64,000 bases of DNA from Myroides phaeus (GCF_009799805.1 NZ_CP047050.1:1440001-1504000), one strand, 5' to 3'. Counted from the first letter of the stretch, positions 1 to 10,472 are shown. The notes: generated from the letters alone by a model not told the origin. A program made the numbers and translations.

Positions 1-1
1 A

Positions 2-424
2 GAAGATGGGCACACTCTTTTCGGTTTTAGTGATAAAATTGAAAGAGAGTTATTTAAGCTTTTAATATCTGTTTCAGGTATTGGAGGTAATACAGCACGA
101 AATATGCTATCTTCAGTTTCCCCAAAGGAATTATTACAAGCTATTGCATCTGCAGATGTTAAGACAATTCAATCTGTAAAAGGAATTGGAGCAAAAACGG
201 CGCAACGTGTAATTTTAGATCTTCAAGAAAAGGTTCTAAAATTATATAATATTGATGAAGTTTTACCAGTTATTAACAATACTAATAAAGATGAAGCGTT
301 ATCTGCATTAGAAGTACTTGGCTTTATGCGTAAGGCGGCAGAAAAAGTGGTGGATAAAATTATTAAGCAAACACCAGATGCTTCAGTAGAGTCTATCATT
401 AAGCAAGCTTTAAAAAACTTATAA
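2..424 (+). CDS. ruvA: Holliday junction branch migration protein RuvA (C-terminal part)
   Basis: This is the last 140 codons of RuvA, the DNA-binding subunit of the RuvABC complex that migrates and resolves Holliday junctions; the start lies before the window. The reading frame is open from base 2, so the internal ATG at 104 is not the true start. Two helix-hairpin-helix motifs are visible (SGIGGNTA and KGIGAKTA), followed by an acidic linker and the small C-terminal domain that contacts RuvB. RuvA proteins are usually near 195 residues, so about 55 are missing. The stop codon is three bases before the sprA start, which suggests cotranscription. Confidence 0.96.
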   Translation, partial: EDGHTLFGFSDKIERELFKLLISVSGIGGNTARNMLSSVSPKELLQAIASADVKTIQSVKGIGAKTAQRVILDLQEKVLKLYNIDEVLPVINNTNKDEALSALEVLGFMRKAAEKVVDKIIKQTPDASVESIIKQALKNL

Positions 425-427
425 ATC

Positions 428-3400
428 TTGAAGGGGATAATTCCTAATATTAAATCGTACCTGTTTTTGGTATTCTTACTACTATGTGGTTTGCAGCGTA
501 GTTATGGACAAGAATTACCTGAAGAGGTTGTAGATTCACTACAAACAAAATACGATGTTGGTAAAATTGTAATTCCTGATCCTCAGATGATCAAGGAAGG
601 CTATACCTATGATCCTTATACGGACATGTATTATTTTACTAAGACATTTGATGGGTTTAATGTGAATTATCCACTGATATTAACGCGTAAAGAATTTGAA
701 GAGATGATACTACGCGCTGAAATGCGTAAGTATTTTCAGCAGCGTTTTAATGCGATGCATGGTCGTCTTGACGATGATGATGAAGCTTTACGTGATATGT
801 TACCTCGTTATTATGTGAACTCTAAGTTGTTTGCTGGAATTTTTGGTTCAAATACTATTGATGTTAAACCTTCCGGTTCTGTAGAATTTGACATGGGGGT
901 TCGTTTTAGCAAGCAAGATAATCCAATACTATCACCGCGTAACCGCAAGAATATGACGTTTGATTTTGATCAAAGGATTAGTATGGGGTTACAAGGAATG
1001 GTAGGTACTCGTTTAGGAGTAAATATTAATTACGATACACAGGCTACTTTTGATTTTCAAAACATGATGAAGTTGGCATTTGAGCCTGATGAAGATGATA
1101 TTGTTAGATCAGTAGAAGTTGGTAACGTTAGTATGCCAATTAGTGGGTCATTGATACGTGGTGCGCAAAATTTATTTGGTGTTAAGACACAACTTCAGTT
1201 TGGTAGAACAACAATTACAGGGGTATTCTCAGAACAAAAATCAGAAACTACTTCTATGCGTGCAGAAGGAGGAGGAACGCTAGAAGATTTTGAGTTATAC
1301 GCATTAGATTACGATGAGGATAAGCACTTTTTCTTATCACAATACTTCCGAAATAATTACGACGAAGCTTTAAAAAATTATCCTTACGTTAGAAGTAGGG
1401 TAAGAATTACACGTGTAGAAGTTTGGATTACCAATCGCTACAATAGTGTAAATCAAAACAATAATAATTCTCGAAATATTGTAGCCTTACAAGATTTAGG
1501 GGAGGGGCGTAATAAAGTTGGGAAAAATGACACAGATGTTATTGGTATAGGTAATCCTGAAAATGGGTTCTTTGTTAATTTACAAAATAACGCTTTTCCG
1601 AATAACGCAAATAACCAGTTTGATCCGGGTAAAATAGGAAGTAACTATTTAACACCAGCTATACGCACAAGTACTTCAGGAAGTTCTGCCTTTACTATTT
1701 CAGTTCAAGAAGGAAAAGACTTTGTACGCTTAGAGAGTGCAAGAAAGTTAAATCCAAGTGAGTTTACTTTTCATCCCCAATTAGGATATATTTCTTTACA
1801 ACAGCGTTTATCTAATGATGAAGTATTAGCTGTTGCTTACCAATATTCTATTGGAGATCAAGTATATCAAGTAGGGGAGTTTGGTACAGACTCAGGAATG
1901 ACTACAGCAACGGAAGGTAATTTAAAGCCAGGAGATCCTAATTATTTTCCTGGAAATGAAGATGTTCCAAGATCACAAGCATTAATTCTAAAAATGCTTA
2001 AAAGTAATTTGACTTTAGTAGGACAACCTGTTTGGAAATTGATGATGAAAAATATTTATCAGATTCCAAATGCGATGTATTTATCTCAAGATAAGTTCCG
2101 TTTTAATATTTTATATACAGACCCGAGTCCATTAAACTACATTTCTTCAGTAACAGATCAACCGTTACCAGAAGGAGTTGAGCGTACTCCTCTTTTAAAA
2201 GTTTTTCATTTAGATCAATTAAATAATACAAACGACCCTCAAGCAGGAGGAGATGGTTTCTTTGACTTTGTACCCAATAAAGGAATGCAAGAAGTTTTTG
2301 ATCCAAATAACCCAGGGGGTAGTACCAATAATAGTAATTATGGAAATGGAGGTTATGGAAATAACAACAACTATGGAAATAATAATAATTATGGCAATAA
2401 CGGGTATGGGAATAATAACAATCAGTATAGTGGTAATGTATTTGAGGGGATAACGATTGACCCAACTAATGGGCGATTGATATTTACAACAGTAGAACCA
2501 TTTGGAGAGCATTTATTTAAGCAGCTTGAAGATAATGTTGCCAATACTGATTACGATAATTCTGAGACTTACAATAAAAACCAGAAAAAGTATGTTTTTA
2601 GAGAGATGTACCGTACAAGTAAGACAGATGCGGAAAGACGTCAAAGTGAAAAGAATAAATTCCAATTAAAAGGAAAGTATTCAAGCCAAATGGGAGAGGG
2701 AATCCCAATTGGAGCGATGAATGTTGCACCGGGATCTGTAGTTGTGCAAGCAGCTGGACGCGTACTTGTAGAAGGCGTTGATTATACAGTTGATTACAGT
2801 AGAGGGCGTGTTATGATCTTAGACCAAGGATTATTAGCGTCAAATACGCCTATTGATGTTTCTGTAGAAAACAATACGATGTTTGGACAGCAAACCAAGC
2901 GTTTCTTTGGGTTAAATGTTGAGCATAAATTTAATAAAGACTTTATTGTAGGAGGTACGTTTTTACGTTTATCTGAAAGGCCTTTTACACATAAGTCAAA
3001 TTATGGTGAAGAAGCAGTAAACAATACTATATGGGGCTTTAATGCACAATATTCGACAGAAGTGCCCTTTTTAACAAGGTTAGTAAACAAGTTGCCGAAT
3101 ATTGATACAGATGTAGAATCACGCGTATCTTTTAGAGGAGAGTTTGCTTATTTACAGCCTGGAACTTCAAAGCTTGATCAGATGAATGGTGAAGCTACAT
3201 CTTACATAGATGATTTTGAAGCTACACAGTCAACGATTGATATAAAAGCACCAAGTGCTTGGAAGTTATCAAGTACACCTATTGGTTTCCATAGATTTAC
3301 AGATTTCACCAATGCAGATAAGGTTGCACCTACAGCTTATTCTTTAGAAGACGGTTACAGACGTTCAAAGCTGTCTTGGTATATGATTGATCCAGTATTT

Positions 3401-6400
3401 TTTGTGGGCTCAAAACCAGATGGTGTGACTGAATATGATTTGTCTTCTATTCGTACAAGAAGAATTTATAGTGAAGAGTTATTTCCAAATAAAGATATTG
3501 CCTACGGAGAAAGTAGAGTTATTAATACCTTAGACTTGACGTATTATCCAGAAGAAAGAGGACCTTACAATTTTTATAGTGGATATACGAAAAATGCAAA
3601 ATCTCCAACCCCTAAAAACAACTGGGGTGGTGTTATGCGTGGCTTAAGTACAACAAACTTTGAACAAGCAAATATTGAATTTGTTGAGTTTTGGGTAATG
3701 GATCCATATGTTGGTAGGTCTGGAGCTGTAGCAACTACAAATACAGGGCAACTGCGTTTAAACTTAGGATTTATCTCTGAAGATATTTTAAGAGATGGTT
3801 ATAAACAATATGAAAATGGATTGCCTGATACAGGAGCTAACTTAGTACATACTATAGAAACTATTTGGGGAAAAGTTCCAGCTGCACCTTCATTAATCTA
3901 TGCTTTTGATACAAGTGCTGAAAATAGAAAACTTCAAGATGTAGGATTAGATGGTCTTAGTGATGAAGAAGAGAGGATAAAATTTGCTGAGTTTGCAAGT
4001 TTTGCAGATCCAGCTGCCGATAATTTTATCCACTATTTAGATGCTTCAGGAGGAATCTTACAGCGTTATAGAGATTATAATGGATTAGAAGGAAATAGCC
4101 CATCTTCAGGTGGAAGAGGAGGAAATAATCAACCAGATGCAGAAGATGTTGACGGAGATAATACGATGAATACAATTGATGCGTATTATGAATATACTGT
4201 TGATGTAAAACCAAACTTACAACCAGGAGAAGGGTATGTTACAGATGTTAGGACTACGATTGTTCCTTTGCCTGATGGACAAGAAACAGAAGTAAGATGG
4301 CTACAGTTTAAAATACCAGTAGATTCAAAAGATAAAAAAGAAATTGGAGCAATAAGCGATATGCGTTCAATACGTTTTATGCGTATGTATTTAACTGATT
4401 TTGAAAAAGATGTAACATTGCGTTTTGGAACATTAAACTTAGTTCGTTCAGATTGGAAAAAGTTTGATAGAAGTTTAATTGAAGAAACTAATGTAAGCGG
4501 GGGTAAAAACACAAAAATTGATGTTGCATCAGTTAATTTGACAGATAACTACGATAAAAAACCTATTCCTTATGTGTCCCCTCCAGGTGTTCGCAGAGAG
4601 CAGGTGTATATGAATAACACATTAATAAATCAGAATGAACAATCGTTACTATTAAAAGTTGAAAACTTAACGCATAGAGACGCAAGAGGGGTATATAAAA
4701 ACTTTAATGTTGATATGCGTCAATATAAAAAACTGCGTATGTTCATACACGCAGAGTCTTTAAAAGAATCAGCTAAATTAGGAGATTATGATATGGCTGC
4801 ATTCATCCGTATTGGTAGTGATTTGGTGGATAACTTCTATGAGATTGAAATACCATTAAAAGTTACTAATGGTGGAGAGGCAGATCCTGAGGCAATTTGG
4901 CCAAAAGAAAATGAATTAGAAGTTGAAATCGACTTATTAGCGAAATTAAAGTTGTTGAAGATGGCAGAATCAGGTAAACCTGGTTATGACGCGTCAAAGA
5001 CTTTTTATGTAGATGAGTCGGAGTTAAACGGATCAGTCATAGACAAACCTAATAAACTTAAGTTAGGAATTAAAGGTAATCCAAACTTTGGAAAAGTTAG
5101 AGTGATGATGCTTGGTGTTAGAAATGTGATGAATGGCGCAGTTGGTGTTGTAACAGGTAAAGAGTTTTCAGGAGAGTTTTGGTTTGACGAGTTGCGTATG
5201 TCCGATATGGATAACAAAGGAGGGTGGGCTGCAACAGCTACTATTGATGCTAATTTAGCTGACTTTGCAACTGTATCGATGACAGGTATGAAATCTACAA
5301 TTGGTTTTGGAGGATTAGAACAAGGACCACAACAAAGAAGTCGAGAAGATAGAAAGTCATATAGCGTTGTAACTAATGTTAATTTAGGACAATTGCTACC
5401 TAAAACGTGGGGAGTAAACTTGCCATTTAATTATGCTATCAGTGAAGAGTTTATTACCCCTGAATATGATCCTAATAATCCTGATTTGAAATTAAGTTAT
5501 ATTAAATCAGGAGCGAAATCGTCTGCAGAAGCAGAAGAGGCAGAGAAAAGAGCAATTGATTATACGAAGAGAAAAAGTATTAATTTTATTGGTATAAGTA
5601 AAGAAAAGAATCCAGAGAAAAAGAGACATATTTACGATATTGAAAACCTAACATTATCTCATTCATACAATGAAGTGAAGCATCACGATTTTGAGATAGA
5701 ATCAATGTTAGAACAACAAGCACGTACATCGTTAGATTATACTTATTCATTTGAAACAAAAAGTATTGAACCGTTTAAAAAAGTAAGTTTTTTAAGTGGT
5801 AATTATTGGCAATTAATTAGAGATTTTAATTTCAATTTTATGCCAAGTAATATTTCATTTACAAGTAATGTAATGCGTCAGTATAATAGACAAGAGTTTA
5901 GATTACTTGATGTAGAAGGGATAGGTTTAGATCCATTGTACAGACGTAATTATTTCTTCAACTATAATTTTGGTTTCAATTTTGATTTGACAAAATCTTT
6001 ACGTTTAACTTATATAGGAGGTAGTAATAATATTGTAAGAAATTATTATGATGTAACGACTGGTCAAATTGACAATGATAATAGAATCTGGGATGATTAT
6101 TTTAATATTGGAGAACCTAATCAGTTTTCTCAACAGTTTACATTAAACTATGAGCTACCACTAAATAAGATTCCGTTTTTGTCTTTTATTAGATCAAACT
6201 ATGCATATACAGGAAACTTTAATTGGCAACGTGCTTCAGACGCTTATTCAAATATTCAACTTGATGACAGCGATGTGTTTTACAGTATAGGGAATACAAT
6301 TCAAAACTCAAGAACACAAAGGTTAAATACGACTTTAGGAATGGAAACATTATATCGTTATTTAGGTTTAGTAAAGAGTGGTCAACGTAAAAAAGCCACT

Positions 6401-7849
6401 CCTTCAAAAGCTAAAAAAGCAGCGATTGTTCCAGGACAAAAAGTAGTACAAGCAAAGGATAATACTAAAAAGAATGTAAATGATGAACCAGGAATAGGAA
6501 CAGCAATAACAGATGCATTAATTGGAATAGTTACTTCTGTAAAAAACATTCAGATAAATTACTCTGAAAATAGCGGAACTATGTTACCTGGTTTTATGCC
6601 AAGTGTAGGGTTCTTTGGAACGTCAAAACCAAGCTTAGGATATGTTTTTGGTAGTCAGGCAGATATCAGATATGAGGCTGCAAAGAATGGATATTTGACT
6701 GAATTTCCTGAAATGAATCAACCGTATACTACAATTAGTAATAAAACATTAAACCTTACTGCATCAGTAAGTTTGTTGCCAGATTTAACAATTGATTTAT
6801 TTGCAGAGCGTATGAAGTCTGATAATTACTCTGAGCAGTTTATTGTAGAAGATGGAGTTTATCACGGACAAGCACCATATAGTTATGGAAATTTTAGTAT
6901 TTCAACAATTATGATGGGAACATCATTCTCTAAAAGTGATTTAATGCAGTCACCTACATTTGATCGTATGTTAGAGAATAGATTGACCGTTGCAAATCGA
7001 TTAGCGGCAGAAAGAGATCCAAATGCAACAGCAGTAGATCAAGATGGTTTTCCTATAGGATATGGAAAAGGTAGTCAAGCAGTTCTTTTACCTGCATTTT
7101 TAGCAGCTTATACAGGAGGGAATGCAGATAAGGTTTCAACAAGTTTGTTTAGAGATATGCCTTTGCCTAACTGGAATATTAAATATACTGGTTTTATGAA
7201 GATGAAGTGGTTTAAAGATAATTTTAGACGTTTCTCCGTTCACCACGGTTATCGCGCTTCTTATACATTAGGATCGTATAGCTTCAATCACGAGTATTAC
7301 AAAGATCCGAATGCGTTAAATCAGTATGGTAATTATCCATCTAAAAATGTAGTAAATAGTGCAACGTTATATGAGCAGTTTAATCCACTTGTTCGTTTTG
7401 ATTTAGAAACAAAATCAGCCGTAAAAGTTTTGTTAGAAATGAGAAAAGATCGTATGTTGTCTTTAAGTTTTGACAACAATTTACTGACAGAAACAAGAGG
7501 GAATGATTTTGTACTTGGGTTAGGTTATCGTGTAAAAGATGTAGGATTTAATTCTATGTATGCAAATAATGGAGCTGGAGGAAGAATATCGAGTGATATT
7601 AATATCAAGGCAGACTTAACATTGACTAAGCGAGAAACAATTGTTCGCTATTTAGACTATAATAATAGTCAAATGGGAGGAGGACAAAATATGTGGTCAT
7701 TAAGAGTAGCGGCAGATTATATGTTGAGTAAAAATTTAACAGCAATCTTTTTCTACGATCACTCATTCTCAAAAGCAGTAATCTCAACTATGTATCCTAT
7801 AACAAATATTAGAGCAGGATTTACAATGAGATATAATTTCGGAAATTAA
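428..7849 (+). CDS. sprA: SprA, outer-membrane translocon of the type IX secretion system (TTG start)
   Basis: This 2473-residue protein has the length and sequence character of SprA/Sov, the very large beta-barrel that forms the T9SS protein-conducting channel in the outer membrane and is needed for gliding and adhesin secretion in flavobacteria. A signal peptide occupies about residues 1-28, ending SYGQ. The chosen start is TTG: the in-frame stop of ruvA lies just upstream and the first in-frame ATG is near codon 50, beyond the signal peptide. An Asn/Gly/Tyr low-complexity stretch lies at about residues 630-668, probably in an exposed loop, and a Lys/Ala-rich stretch near residues 1975-2015. 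The rest alternates aromatic and charged residues as barrel strands do. Assignment to the family is firm; domain limits are inferred. Confidence 0.95.
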   Translation: MKGIIPNIKSYLFLVFLLLCGLQRSYGQELPEEVVDSLQTKYDVGKIVIPDPQMIKEGYTYDPYTDMYYFTKTFDGFNVNYPLILTRKEFEEMILRAEMRKYFQQRFNAMHGRLDDDDEALRDMLPRYYVNSKLFAGIFGSNTIDVKPSGSVEFDMGVRFSKQDNPILSPRNRKNMTFDFDQRISMGLQGMVGTRLGVNINYDTQATFDFQNMMKLAFEPDEDDIVRSVEVGNVSMPISGSLIRGAQNLFGVKTQLQFGRTTITGVFSEQKSETTSMRAEGGGTLEDFELYALDYDEDKHFFLSQYFRNNYDEALKNYPYVRSRVRITRVEVWITNRYNSVNQNNNNSRNIVALQDLGEGRNKVGKNDTDVIGIGNPENGFFVNLQNNAFPNNANNQFDPGKIGSNYLTPAIRTSTSGSSAFTISVQEGKDFVRLESARKLNPSEFTFHPQLGYISLQQRLSNDEVLAVAYQYSIGDQVYQVGEFGTDSGMTTATEGNLKPGDPNYFPGNEDVPRSQALILKMLKSNLTLVGQPVWKLMMKNIYQIPNAMYLSQDKFRFNILYTDPSPLNYISSVTDQPLPEGVERTPLLKVFHLDQLNNTNDPQAGGDGFFDFVPNKGMQEVFDPNNPGGSTNNSNYGNGGYGNNNNYGNNNNYGNNGYGNNNNQYSGNVFEGITIDPTNGRLIFTTVEPFGEHLFKQLEDNVANTDYDNSETYNKNQKKYVFREMYRTSKTDAERRQSEKNKFQLKGKYSSQMGEGIPIGAMNVAPGSVVVQAAGRVLVEGVDYTVDYSRGRVMILDQGLLASNTPIDVSVENNTMFGQQTKRFFGLNVEHKFNKDFIVGGTFLRLSERPFTHKSNYGEEAVNNTIWGFNAQYSTEVPFLTRLVNKLPNIDTDVESRVSFRGEFAYLQPGTSKLDQMNGEATSYIDDFEATQSTIDIKAPSAWKLSSTPIGFHRFTDFTNADKVAPTAYSLEDGYRRSKLSWYMIDPVFFVGSKPDGVTEYDLSSIRTRRIYSEELFPNKDIAYGESRVINTLDLTYYPEERGPYNFYSGYTKNAKSPTPKNNWGGVMRGLSTTNFEQANIEFVEFWVMDPYVGRSGAVATTNTGQLRLNLGFISEDILRDGYKQYENGLPDTGANLVHTIETIWGKVPAAPSLIYAFDTSAENRKLQDVGLDGLSDEEERIKFAEFASFADPAADNFIHYLDASGGILQRYRDYNGLEGNSPSSGGRGGNNQPDAEDVDGDNTMNTIDAYYEYTVDVKPNLQPGEGYVTDVRTTIVPLPDGQETEVRWLQFKIPVDSKDKKEIGAISDMRSIRFMRMYLTDFEKDVTLRFGTLNLVRSDWKKFDRSLIEETNVSGGKNTKIDVASVNLTDNYDKKPIPYVSPPGVRREQVYMNNTLINQNEQSLLLKVENLTHRDARGVYKNFNVDMRQYKKLRMFIHAESLKESAKLGDYDMAAFIRIGSDLVDNFYEIEIPLKVTNGGEADPEAIWPKENELEVEIDLLAKLKLLKMAESGKPGYDASKTFYVDESELNGSVIDKPNKLKLGIKGNPNFGKVRVMMLGVRNVMNGAVGVVTGKEFSGEFWFDELRMSDMDNKGGWAATATIDANLADFATVSMTGMKSTIGFGGLEQGPQQRSREDRKSYSVVTNVNLGQLLPKTWGVNLPFNYAISEEFITPEYDPNNPDLKLSYIKSGAKSSAEAEEAEKRAIDYTKRKSINFIGISKEKNPEKKRHIYDIENLTLSHSYNEVKHHDFEIESMLEQQARTSLDYTYSFETKSIEPFKKVSFLSGNYWQLIRDFNFNFMPSNISFTSNVMRQYNRQEFRLLDVEGIGLDPLYRRNYFFNYNFGFNFDLTKSLRLTYIGGSNNIVRNYYDVTTGQIDNDNRIWDDYFNIGEPNQFSQQFTLNYELPLNKIPFLSFIRSNYAYTGNFNWQRASDAYSNIQLDDSDVFYSIGNTIQNSRTQRLNTTLGMETLYRYLGLVKSGQRKKATPSKAKKAAIVPGQKVVQAKDNTKKNVNDEPGIGTAITDALIGIVTSVKNIQINYSENSGTMLPGFMPSVGFFGTSKPSLGYVFGSQADIRYEAAKNGYLTEFPEMNQPYTTISNKTLNLTASVSLLPDLTIDLFAERMKSDNYSEQFIVEDGVYHGQAPYSYGNFSISTIMMGTSFSKSDLMQSPTFDRMLENRLTVANRLAAERDPNATAVDQDGFPIGYGKGSQAVLLPAFLAAYTGGNADKVSTSLFRDMPLPNWNIKYTGFMKMKWFKDNFRRFSVHHGYRASYTLGSYSFNHEYYKDPNALNQYGNYPSKNVVNSATLYEQFNPLVRFDLETKSAVKVLLEMRKDRMLSLSFDNNLLTETRGNDFVLGLGYRVKDVGFNSMYANNGAGGRISSDINIKADLTLTKRETIVRYLDYNNSQMGGGQNMWSLRVAADYMLSKNLTAIFFYDHSFSKAVISTMYPITNIRAGFTMRYNFGN
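2310..2445 (+). repeat. In-frame simple-sequence tract inside sprA
   Basis: The DNA is a run of imperfect units built on TATGGAAATAAC followed by AAT/AAC codons, encoding repeated YGNNNN and YGNGG motifs. Units are multiples of three, so gain or loss of a unit would alter length without breaking the frame. The tract lies within the otherwise complex periplasmic/barrel sequence of SprA. Confidence 0.8.
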
Positions 7850-7906
7850 TGAGGATTGGTTCCTAATTATGTAATAATATTATACATTTGCTAAAAACTA
7901 AATAAA

Positions 7907-8287
7907 ATGAATTTACCAGCTAATTTAAAGTACACAAAAGATCACGAGTGGGTAGCAATCGAAGGAGATGTAGCTACAATCGGAATTACTGATTTCGCTC
8001 AAAAAGAGTTAGGAGACATCGTTTATGTTGAAGTTGAGACATTAGACCAAACTTTAGACAGAGATGAAGTATTCGGAACTGTAGAAGCAGTAAAAACAGT
8101 TTCAGATTTGTTTTTACCATTGACAGGAGAGATTATCGAGTTCAATGAAGGATTAGAAACTGAGCCAGAGTTAGTAAATACTGACGCATACGGAGCAGGA
8201 TGGATGATTAAGGTGAAAATTTCAGATATGAGTGAAGTAGACTCATTATTATCTGATGCACAATATAAAGAATTGATTGGAGCGTAA
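7907..8287 (+). CDS. gcvH: Glycine cleavage system H protein
   Basis: GcvH is the lipoylated shuttle protein that carries the aminomethyl group between the P, T and L proteins of glycine cleavage in the cytoplasm. At 126 residues it is the normal length. The lipoyl-lysine motif is visible as [12 protein letters not shown], with Lys63 as the attachment site. A TACATTTG element at 7883-7890 matches the Bacteroidota -7 box, with a TTG 24 bases upstream, a slightly long spacing. The genes for P and T proteins are not in the window. The stop overlaps the start of the next gene. Confidence 0.97.
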   Translation: MNLPANLKYTKDHEWVAIEGDVATIGITDFAQKELGDIVYVEVETLDQTLDRDEVFGTVEAVKTVSDLFLPLTGEIIEFNEGLETEPELVNTDAYGAGWMIKVKISDMSEVDSLLSDAQYKELIGA

Positions 8288-8657
8288 GATATTTTTTTGG
8301 GTAGGAATTATCTGGACAGTTTTAATATTTATGGGCTGTTTGTTAGATGGTAATACCGTATCCAAAGTGCCAAGTATGGAAATACCTAATAAGGATAAAA
8401 TAGCACATTTTACCTTTTACTTTGTATTTTCCATAGTATGGTTTAATTATATTGTGAAAAGTAAGCCAAATTACTCGAAAATTAAGTTGACAATTTATAT
8501 CTTTACTATAGCAAGTGCGACAGGGGGAGTTGTAGAAATATTACAGTATTTCTTTTCTCCAACAAGGAGTGCTGAATGGGGGGATGTATTTGCAAATTGT
8601 TTAGGAAGTTTATTTGGGTTGTTACTTTGTTTAACTCTTATCACTAAGAAGAAATAG
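8277..8657 (+). CDS. VanZ-like family membrane protein (TTG start)
   Basis: This 126-residue protein has four predicted membrane helices (about residues 4-22, 42-60, 71-92 and 103-122) and the VanZ-like pattern of a Glu in the third helix (GGVVEILQ) followed by an [11 protein letters not shown] motif before the last helix. The family takes its name from VanZ of teicoplanin resistance, but most members have no known role. The start is taken as TTG overlapping the last codons of gcvH in another frame; the first ATG is at codon 19 and would cut off most of helix one. Overlap with gcvH suggests translational coupling. Confidence 0.82.
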   Translation: MERKIFFWVGIIWTVLIFMGCLLDGNTVSKVPSMEIPNKDKIAHFTFYFVFSIVWFNYIVKSKPNYSKIKLTIYIFTIASATGGVVEILQYFFSPTRSAEWGDVFANCLGSLFGLLLCLTLITKKK

Positions 8658-8663
8658 AATTTC

Positions 8664-8695
8664 AAAATGACCCCAATTAGGGGTCATTTTTTTTT
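8664..8695 (+). terminator. Rho-independent terminator after the vanZ-like gene
   Basis: A stem with GACCCC/GGGGTC core flanked by AAAAT/ATTTT, a five-base loop and a run of nine or more T follows the stop codon by a few bases. Confidence 0.9.
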
Positions 8696-8710
8696 AAATA
8701 TAAATAGATT

Positions 8711-9457
8711 ATGCAAGATTTAAGAGAGTTTATGGATTCTACTTATTTAAAAACTGCGACACAAGCTGGTTTAAGTGAAGTAGATAATAGTAAAGTAGTG
8801 GCTGAGTTGATTCAAGAAGCTATTGATGAGAAATTTAAATTAGCAATGATTAGACCAGACCACGTTAAGTTAGGTCGTAAAATGGTTGATGAGGCTAATT
8901 CAAAAGTAGCAATAGGTACTGTAATCGATTTTCCAGAAGGTAATCGTGGACTTGAAGCTAAATTAGCTGAAGCAAATCAAGCAGTGAAAGACGGTGTAGA
9001 TGAATTAGACTATGTAGTTGACTATACAGCTTTCAAAAAAGGAGAAGTTGATAAAGTTAAGAATGAAGTAGCTGAATGTACTGCATTAGGACTTAACGCT
9101 GGTAAATTAGTAAAATGGATTATTGAAACAGCTGCCTTGACAGATGTAGAGATTGTACAATTAACAGCATTAATCAAAAATGTAGTAATGTCTAAGTTTT
9201 CAGAGAAAGACTATGACAAAGTATTCGTAAAATCATCTACAGGTTTTTATAAAACAGAAGGAGGAAAACCAAATGGAGCAACAGTTCCAGCGATTGTTTT
9301 AATGCTTGAAAATGCAGGACCACTACCAGTAAAAGCATCTGGAGGAATTCGCGATAGAGAAGCTGCAATTGAAATGATTAAGTTAGGTGTTAAAAGACTT
9401 GGTACATCATCGGCAAAAACTATTGTTGAGGGGTCAGGAACTGTAGATAGTTACTAA
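8711..9457 (+). CDS. deoC: Deoxyribose-phosphate aldolase
   Basis: DeoC splits 2-deoxyribose 5-phosphate into glyceraldehyde 3-phosphate and acetaldehyde in deoxynucleoside catabolism. The 248-residue TIM barrel shows the class I aldolase residues: Lys174 in VFVKSSTGF as the Schiff-base lysine, Lys208 in VKASGGI, and Asp100 in DELDYV. The gene stands alone between a terminator and the ctaB promoter region, with no other nucleoside-catabolism gene beside it. Confidence 0.97.
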   Translation: MQDLREFMDSTYLKTATQAGLSEVDNSKVVAELIQEAIDEKFKLAMIRPDHVKLGRKMVDEANSKVAIGTVIDFPEGNRGLEAKLAEANQAVKDGVDELDYVVDYTAFKKGEVDKVKNEVAECTALGLNAGKLVKWIIETAALTDVEIVQLTALIKNVVMSKFSEKDYDKVFVKSSTGFYKTEGGKPNGATVPAIVLMLENAGPLPVKASGGIRDREAAIEMIKLGVKRLGTSSAKTIVEGSGTVDSY

Positions 9458-9549
9458 AACCTTAAAAAAATATTATAATCAAAGCTGTTCTCTTTGTTAT
9501 TAGGATTTGTTTTAAAAATTGGATTATATTTGCAAATCATTAAAAGTAA

Positions 9550-10464
9550 ATGAAAACAGCTTTGAATTTATCTTCTGAAAAAAATATTTCTAATTCGTTA
9601 TTGAAGGAATTTAAAGAAATGACAAAAATGGGGTTAGCCTTTAGTGTTGTCTTTTCTACAATAGCGGGTTATCTAATTGCAGTTCCTGATTTAAGCAGCA
9701 TTAATTTTATAACACTTATTGCACTTGCGGTAGGTGGTTATTGTATGGTTGGTGCTTCCAATGTTTACAATCAAATAATTGAGAAGGAACTTGATGCAAA
9801 AATGAAGCGTACAATGAATCGTCCGATAGCTTCAGGACGAGTAAAACCTTCATCAGCATTTGTGTTAGCTACAGTGTTAACAATTTTAGGTATTGGTATT
9901 CTATATGCAATCAATCCTAAAACAGCTATGTTTGGCGCTATTTCAATCTTTTTATATACAAGTATTTATACACCGTTAAAGACTGTAACACCACTTTCTG
10001 TGTTTGTTGGAGCTTTTCCTGGTGCAATACCTTTTATGTTAGGTTGGGTTGCCGCTACGAATAACTTTGGAATAGAAGCAGGAACACTGTTTATGATTCA
10101 ATTCTTTTGGCAATTCCCTCACTTTTGGGCAATCGGATGGTTTTTATATGACGATTATAAAAAAGGAGGTTTCTCAATGTTGCCAACAGGAAAAAAAGAC
10201 ACAAAGACATCTGTACAGATTATCTTGTATACAATATGGTTAATGATTGCGTCTGTTTTCCCAGCATTTGGTATGACAGGACGTTTGTACCTTACTCCAG
10301 TATCAGCAGTATTAGTTTTTATTGCAGGTTTATGGATGTTGTCAGCAGGAGTAAAATTGTACAAAAAGCGTACAGATAAAGCTGCGCGTTCACTAATGTT
10401 AGTAAGTGTTACATATATTTCGTTGATTCAAATAATATATGTTTTAGATAAATTTTTAAGATAA
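9550..10464 (+). CDS. ctaB: Protoheme IX farnesyltransferase (heme O synthase)
   Basis: This membrane prenyltransferase (also named cyoE) adds a farnesyl group to heme B to make heme O, needed for heme-copper oxidases. The 304-residue protein has about nine hydrophobic helices and the UbiA-family Asp-rich motif in YNQIIEKELDAKMKRTMNRP, followed by IASGR. It opens the cytochrome oxidase block: the next gene starts eight bases after its stop. A TATATTTG box at 9525-9532 resembles a -7 element, but no TTG lies at the usual spacing, so the promoter call is weak. Confidence 0.96.
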   Translation: MKTALNLSSEKNISNSLLKEFKEMTKMGLAFSVVFSTIAGYLIAVPDLSSINFITLIALAVGGYCMVGASNVYNQIIEKELDAKMKRTMNRPIASGRVKPSSAFVLATVLTILGIGILYAINPKTAMFGAISIFLYTSIYTPLKTVTPLSVFVGAFPGAIPFMLGWVAATNNFGIEAGTLFMIQFFWQFPHFWAIGWFLYDDYKKGGFSMLPTGKKDTKTSVQIILYTIWLMIASVFPAFGMTGRLYLTPVSAVLVFIAGLWMLSAGVKLYKKRTDKAARSLMLVSVTYISLIQIIYVLDKFLR

Positions 10465-10472
10465 TTAAAAAC

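Noticed and set aside
104..424. Internal ATG as the ruvA start
   Set aside because: The frame is open and RuvA-like from base 2, so the gene begins before the window.
2103..2512. Antisense open frames opposite the sprA low-complexity tract
   Set aside because: They result from the AT-rich simple repeat (Tyr/His- or Ile/Val-rich translations) and lie wholly inside sprA.
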